Shown: positions 61,101 through 64,000 of the stretch, in pieces | How positions within the stretch are numbered: position 1 is the first letter of the stretch | Layout: each line of letters starts with the position of its first letter | Origin: Natronospira elongata | GTDB lineage: Bacteria > Pseudomonadota > Gammaproteobacteria > Natronospirales > Natronospiraceae | Assembly: GCF_034931365.1 (NCBI RefSeq) | Contig: NZ_JAYGII010000009.1 | Span: 1-64,000 of the forward strand | Length of the DNA stretch: 64,000 bases | Direction of reading: 5' to 3' | Notes under the pieces: generated by a model | What the model was told of the DNA's origin: nothing | Database searches by the model: none | What the model saw: the letters and a program-made list of their open reading frames with translations, nothing else | Made by a program: the position numbers and the translations under genes

Positions 61101-61304
61101 CGTTCCCGTCATATCCACAACGCCTCGGTGTCCTACAATGTCAGCCGTTTCGCTGACTGGGCCCCGCAGAACACGGTGTTGCAGCTCACCGTCAACAACG
61201 TGTTCGACCGCGAGCCCAACCGGATCGAGCGAGCTTCCGGCCACTTCGGTCTCCCCGAGGTGCTGGGCCGCAACTATCAGCTGACCCTCCGCGGCAGCTA
61301 CTGA
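58131..61304 (+). CDS. TonB-dependent outer-membrane receptor 2
   Basis: The 1057-residue paralogue of receptor 1 has near-identical signal peptide, plug and C-terminus (YQLTLRGSY). Differences cluster in the middle of the barrel, in the segment around FERGDLYDPENSWGWG, and in an insertion of about ten residues near QGQLGVDDADAVELALLQFS. This is the pattern expected if extracellular loops have diverged to bind different ligands. GAGGGAGTAAT lies before the ATG. It has its own promoter block and its own terminator, so the two receptors can be expressed separately. Confidence 0.92.
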   Translation: MNLTDPLRRSIRIALLSGMAAALTAPMAIAQDNDEDEEELRELDRVQVTGSRITREGIDTHYPALSISSQELEDRGFTNVADALNEMPAFGTPPVSDTGTQNSFNLGQNFVDFLGLGAQRTLTLVNGRRFVSQNSPSIFATSGGLQVDFNVIPVAMVDRIEVVGIGGAPVYGSDAIAGTINVILKDDYEGVDFALQTGTTEEGGGDFDQFSYVAGANMFDGRGNVTMSIEWFNQDGMDRFERGDLYDPENSWGWGTFGDQTRRLFNNERTNVFTNAGLASPEFQVIPTFGLGSFGDGNFYQFNENSDLVEFTPGQPAPDNRGAFWAIGGDGDAFFQQTDQIRSPLERKVVTTTMNYDITDDVRFSSDFLFAESEAEELSSQGGFQTFAFTGTSGPLLLPTDHPFLSDQAQQVFADNNMDTFWMHRFNNDIIDPSSQRDQHVWRWTAGFDGDIFAGDRRFEWDVSAVVGRSAGETRDEGIIDGRFINALDAVELTDGMIADLQGQLGVDDADAVELALLQFSGTDSAQSGDIVCQAVIDAALGDITGVSGSGITAENMPFVDGCQPLNIFGEGVADPGARDWVTGDRMTQTRINQNIFTANFGGDMFELPGGMSAFNLGFETRKEEARFIPGLGTEVPLTRSAPFAETGGRYTTEEYYGEFFLPILGPQNQVPFAHRLELNAAVREIENDLAGDATVWSVGGVWSPVRDLTVRGNYTESIRAPSLVELFAPQTQVFSFADDPCDQDFVDTGPDPDQRRANCAESLGVDPDDLDDFTSDITLATGIGRSGGNPDLNNETAESYALGLTFEPRWVDNLVLTADYYNIEIEDAITSLTLTDLMEACYDATDFPNQACDAFTRDDEGQVVDFLTGQTNAQEFRLSQVHVGAQYRFDIADFMGMFSEGMGARDMGTLGLNMRFTQTRDRTTSVAGDEAPEQVGGFSQPRNRAIVDTTWTRGDWRVFWRTDWMRRPRIDPAQDILFQDDDGAAVYRTRSRHIHNASVSYNVSRFADWAPQNTVLQLTVNNVFDREPNRIERASGHFGLPEVLGRNYQLTLRGSY

Positions 61305-61345
61305 TAGGCGATTCCGGTATCGCAGAAGGCCCCGCAAGGGGCGTG

Positions 61346-61380
61346 GAAGGCCCGCTGCCCGTCAGCGGGCCTTCTTTTTT
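61346..61380 (+). terminator. Rho-independent terminator after TonB receptor 2
   Basis: Stem GAAGGCCCGCTG / CAGCGGGCCTTC has a CCCGT loop, followed by TTTTTT. It lies about 40 bases past the stop. Confidence 0.95.
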
Positions 61381-61417
61381 CTGGTTTGGCCCATTTCAGA
61401 AACACACAACGACTTTT

Positions 61418-61427
61418 TTCGTACGAA
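61418..61427. promoter_or_regulatory. Palindrome TTCGTACGAA, copy 3
   Basis: This is a perfect 10-bp palindrome identical to copy 1. It lies about 28 bases upstream of a -10-like TAGTAT at 61455 that may start a small RNA. Confidence 0.5.
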
Positions 61428-61454
61428 TAACTGGAAAACGGTGGTTTGATCGTC

Positions 61455-61556
61455 TAGTATTGAAACTGACTCCAGACACGTTAGCCCGTGCGGAGTCACA
61501 CTCCCTAGCTGGACGCGGGGGCAGGCGGTTCATCCGCCTGTGCCCCGTTTCTTTAA
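61455..61556 (+). ncRNA. Candidate small RNA between TonB receptor 2 and the PDZ gene
   Basis: TAGTAT (61455-61460) with TGGAAA 17 bases before it could be a promoter; a transcript would start near 61467. It would fold into a stem GACTCC/GGAGTC with an inner CACG/CGTG, then a terminator-like hairpin (GGGGC-AGGCGG, TTCAT loop, CCGCCT-GT-GCCCC) and a TTTCTTT tail near 61556. No open reading frame of note exists on either strand here. It carries no known family signature. Alternatively it is a leader of the PDZ gene. Confidence 0.4.
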
Positions 61557-61657
61557 CGTCCTTCCCGAGCAGCCACCACCGACGATTCCACGACCGTTTT
61601 CCCGCCCTGAGTGTCCAATGTGCTAGAAATCAGAGATCGGCACTGAGGAGCTCGGGC

Positions 61658-62161
61658 ATGCCCACCAGACCGTTACTACCCGCCATTGGCCTGGCACTGT
61701 GCCTTGGCTTCAGCCCGGCGGTTGCCGGTAATGAGCCGGCCAGGAAAGCCCCGGACCAGAGCCAGGCCGAACTGAATGAGGCCGTTCACCAGGAGCTGGT
61801 CGACCTATTGCGTCGATTGGCCGAGATCACGGCCATGCTGGAAGACGATGAGACCCGGGAGAGCATCCAGGCCGCCATGCGCGCGGTGCGCGGCCCGCAA
61901 CTGGGCGTTCGCGGCAGCGAAAACGAGCAACCACCCGGCGTGCGCGTGGAGCAGGTCTATCCGGACAGTCCGGCAGCCCTGGCGGACATCAAGGCGGGTG
62001 ATGTGATTACCGCCGTCAACAACCGCCCCTTGGACGGCCAGGCCCCGGCAACCCGAGTCCTGCAACGCACCCTGCGCCAGCACGCCGGCACCGCCCCGCT
62101 GCTACTGGCACTGGATCGCAACGGCGAGCGCCTGGAGCTGGAACTGACATTGCCAGACTAG
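61658..62161 (+). CDS. Exported PDZ-domain protein
   Basis: The 167-residue protein has signal peptide MPTRPLLPAIGLALCLGFSP, ending near AVAG. A helical segment (about 25-65) is followed by a single PDZ domain with GVRVEQVYPDSPAALADIKAGDVI, the binding-site pattern of DegS- or DegP-type PDZ units. There is no protease domain. It might bind C-termini of exported proteins as an adaptor. The start is ATG 61658 with GAGGAG 8 bases upstream. Its last codon overlaps the end of the convergent methyltransferase gene. Confidence 0.85.
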   Translation: MPTRPLLPAIGLALCLGFSPAVAGNEPARKAPDQSQAELNEAVHQELVDLLRRLAEITAMLEDDETRESIQAAMRAVRGPQLGVRGSENEQPPGVRVEQVYPDSPAALADIKAGDVITAVNNRPLDGQAPATRVLQRTLRQHAGTAPLLLALDRNGERLELELTLPD

Positions 62162-62952
62162 CTGAGTGAATCCAGTGTATCTGGCGGATAACCGAGGGCG
62201 GTCAAGGCCTGGTGGTCCGGGATCAGAGTCCGCTGTGGAGGAATCACCAGGGTGGTGTAGTCCCTGTACGCGGCCTCGGGTAATGCCCTTAAGGAGAGCC
62301 GTTCCGCCCGATAGGTTTCGAGAGACAGGCGGGCTGCCTCATAGAGTATGGCCTCCGTGTCCGGCGCGTACCAGCGCAGGAGCTTGTCTTTCAATACCCG
62401 AAGGCGGGCAGGATCCGCACCGGTCCGGGTGCAGCTCAGGTCACCGGCCAGGGCCACCTGCCAAAGAATCAACAGGGCCGCAGGGTCCAGCTCACGCTCG
62501 AAGACAAGAAACTGTGTCGCTTCGAAGGACTGCACACCACGGCGGCCGGGGTCCAGGCCCAGGTCAGCGTAGAGACAGGCCTCGGCGGACACGCCGGGCT
62601 CCATCCGCGCCCGGTGACCAGCCGCCCTTGCCGCACGGATCGCGGCGTGCGGCACATCGGCAAAGACCCCCGGATGCCCATAGAAGACGGCGCAGACCCG
62701 ACGTCCCGACATCAACGGTGCCAGAATCTCTCGAGTCATTTCCCGGTAAGTCTGACGTCGATCCTTGCCCTCAGCGTAGAAGTGAGACAGGGAACGGGCG
62801 TCTGGGCGCTGCCTGCGCAACCAGGACCAGGCCCAGGAATCGGTCATGGCCAGTACATCGTCTGCCCGGTCTAGCTCGGAGATCACCCGCCGGCTGAGGT
62901 GCCGGCCCGACTGAATGCCGCTCCCCACCACCACCAGTTCACCGCAGCTCAC
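62158..62952 (-). CDS. Borosin-type peptide backbone N-methyltransferase (SonM-like, TP-methylase fold)
   Basis: The 264-residue SAM-dependent enzyme has the tetrapyrrole-methylase fold but matches the split-borosin methyltransferase SonM of Shewanella much better than cobalamin or sirohaem enzymes (from memory). Shared segments are VVGSGIQSG near the N-terminus, FYAEGKDRRQTYREM with the Tyr/Arg/Tyr residues that line the active site (about 58-71), VFYGHPGVFADVPH (89-102), MEPGVSAEACLYADLGLDP (117-135) and SFEATQF (142-148). Split borosins methylate the backbone amides of a separate precursor peptide. No precursor is visible next to it. The gene begins with GTG and overlaps the upstream kinase stop by 4 bases. 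Confidence 0.82.
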   Translation of the reverse strand: MSCGELVVVGSGIQSGRHLSRRVISELDRADDVLAMTDSWAWSWLRRQRPDARSLSHFYAEGKDRRQTYREMTREILAPLMSGRRVCAVFYGHPGVFADVPHAAIRAARAAGHRARMEPGVSAEACLYADLGLDPGRRGVQSFEATQFLVFERELDPAALLILWQVALAGDLSCTRTGADPARLRVLKDKLLRWYAPDTEAILYEAARLSLETYRAERLSLRALPEAAYRDYTTLVIPPQRTLIPDHQALTALGYPPDTLDSLS

Positions 62953-64000
62953 GCTTCCCCCGGTAGTTGATCACGGATGAGGCCGGCCAAACGACGAAAA
63001 TCCAAGGGTTTGAGTTCGTAGCTGACACAGCCCAGGGCCTCGGCCTGCTCCCGATAGTGTTCCGAATCCACCGCCGTCACCACGATAACGGGAATGTCCC
63101 GCAAGGCCGGATCGCCCCGCATCCACCGGAGCAGATCAATACCGGACATCCCGGGAAGGTCCACATCCAGCAGGACCAGGTCCGACGGATGAGACCTGAG
63201 ACGACTCAGGCCAGTTTCCCCGTCCGCCGCCACCAGGGCCCGACAACCCTCGCTGCGGACGAAATCCACCATCAGCTCCCGGTTCACCCGGTTGTCCTCC
63301 ACCACCAGCACCGATGCCGGCGCCTCGGCGGCCCCCTGTCCCTGATCCGTCCGCGCAGCCAGCGCCGGGGCGTGGGCGGCAACGCTGGCTTCCGGCAGAA
63401 GGAGGCTGACACTCGTCCCCCGGCCCGGCTCACTTTTCAATTCCAGCTGGATATCCAGCAAATCGCACAAGCCCCGAGTCACCACCAGGCCCAGGCCCTT
63501 GTCCTCATAGAACCGCTCCAGATCCGAGCGCTTGTCCCGGAACAGGCGTGACAGGCGTCGCCGGGTCTCCGGGTCCAGCCCGCTGCCGGAATCAGTGACC
63601 CGAATTCGGGGCCGCCCGTCCCCATCCATGAAGGCACTCAATTCGACCCGGCCACGGTGGGTAAACTTCGCCGCATTGGACAACAGATTCAGCAATATCT
63701 GCCTCAGCCGAGCCGGGTCCGATTCGATCAACTCGGGTGCCTCCTCCAGCGCCAGCACGGCTTCGTTTCCATTGGCCTGCAGCGAGGAATTAACAAGCGC
63801 CAGGCATTCCTGCAGAAAAGGCCGAAGGCGGATGGGCTCGTCACTGCGACTCATCTGCCCGGCCTCCATGCGCGAGGCATCAAGCAGATTATCCACCAGC
63901 GTGACCAATTCGGTGCCAGCCTGCTGAACCACTGCCAGATTGCGGGGCACCGGCGCCGGCACCTCGTCGTCGTCGGCCTGCCTGGCAAGACGACGTTCCA
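62949..64000 (-). CDS. Hybrid sensor histidine kinase (5' part outside window)
   Basis: The coding frame is open to the window edge, so the N-terminus with the sensor and the phospho-accepting histidine lies beyond 64000. What remains is the end of the HisKA dimerisation helix (AGTELVTLVDNLLDASRMEAG), the HATPase with N box RQILLNLLSNAAKFTH, G1 VTDSGSGLDPE and G2 GLGLVV, and a C-terminal receiver domain. The receiver has acidic VVEDN, phospho-acceptor Asp in LLDVDLPGM, Thr in VVTAVD and Lys in ELKPLD. Its stop (TGA) overlaps the methyltransferase GTG, so the two are co-translated. Confidence 0.92.
   Translation of the reverse strand, partial: ERRLARQADDDEVPAPVPRNLAVVQQAGTELVTLVDNLLDASRMEAGQMSRSDEPIRLRPFLQECLALVNSSLQANGNEAVLALEEAPELIESDPARLRQILLNLLSNAAKFTHRGRVELSAFMDGDGRPRIRVTDSGSGLDPETRRRLSRLFRDKRSDLERFYEDKGLGLVVTRGLCDLLDIQLELKSEPGRGTSVSLLLPEASVAAHAPALAARTDQGQGAAEAPASVLVVEDNRVNRELMVDFVRSEGCRALVAADGETGLSRLRSHPSDLVLLDVDLPGMSGIDLLRWMRGDPALRDIPVIVVTAVDSEHYREQAEALGCVSYELKPLDFRRLAGLIRDQLPGEA

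Noticed and set aside
62158..62952. Cobalamin or sirohaem methyltransferase
   Set aside because: The fold is shared, but the FYAEGKDRRQTY, YGHPGVF and SAEACLYADLG segments match the borosin type, and no cob or cys gene is nearby.

Overview
The window is 64 kb of GC-rich, gene-dense chromosome from a Gram-negative gammaproteobacterium. The evidence is SlyX, AceK, PurT, PepN, E. coli-type MurB, REP palindromes, many Sec signal peptides and lipoboxes, and outer-membrane barrels including two TonB-dependent receptors. Many exported proteins are rich in Asp and Glu, and secreted or membrane peptidases are numerous. This suggests a halophilic or haloalkaliphilic protein-degrading organism, perhaps near Natronospira or Wenzhouxiangella or basal Xanthomonadales. 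That placement is inferred from gene content only. No tRNA, rRNA, CRISPR array, phage or complete insertion sequence was seen.

Layout. (1) 62-8671: an arginine operon on the minus strand (argD, argF', argB, argH, argG, a DUF1611 gene, argC) with divergent argR. The carbamoyltransferase is the acyl-ornithine type and has Pro at the position reported to select succinyl over acetyl substrate. No classical N-acetylglutamate synthase is present. (2) 8698-18219: two membrane diguanylate cyclases, a pair of secreted amidohydrolases, a lipoprotein lysophospholipase-like hydrolase, a CPBP protease and aceK. (3) 18230-28774: a five-gene minus-strand operon (CHASE2 adenylate cyclase, SH3 protein, M48 protease, FadL-like porin, peptidase-propeller-barrel protein), then two cNMP-binding EAL phosphodiesterases facing each other across a MITE-like palindrome. 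Together these look like a cAMP to c-di-GMP switch. (4) 28869-41132: purT, a small barrel protein, pepN, an MMPL/RND exporter, an AGT-type aminotransferase, a double-ACT protein, a histidine-decarboxylase-family enzyme and a PQQ-propeller lipoprotein. (5) 41290-54147: a DgcP-like diguanylate cyclase, sodC, an S9 peptidase, an ABM-like protein, a lytic transglycosylase, an S33/TAP-like hydrolase, a DUF3617 protein, murB, slyX and an M28 peptidase. (6) 54565-61304: two tandem paralogous TonB-dependent receptors with duplicated promoters and a recurring TTCGTACGAA palindrome, followed by a candidate small RNA. (7) 61658-64000: a PDZ protein, then a hybrid sensor kinase (cut by the window edge) translationally coupled to a borosin-type peptide backbone N-methyltransferase.

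The most interesting points are the split-borosin-like methyltransferase with no visible precursor gene, the probable succinyl-type arginine pathway with a DUF1611 protein where an acylglutamate synthase would be expected, the cAMP/c-di-GMP module, and the shared palindrome, promoter and sRNA structure around the TonB receptors.
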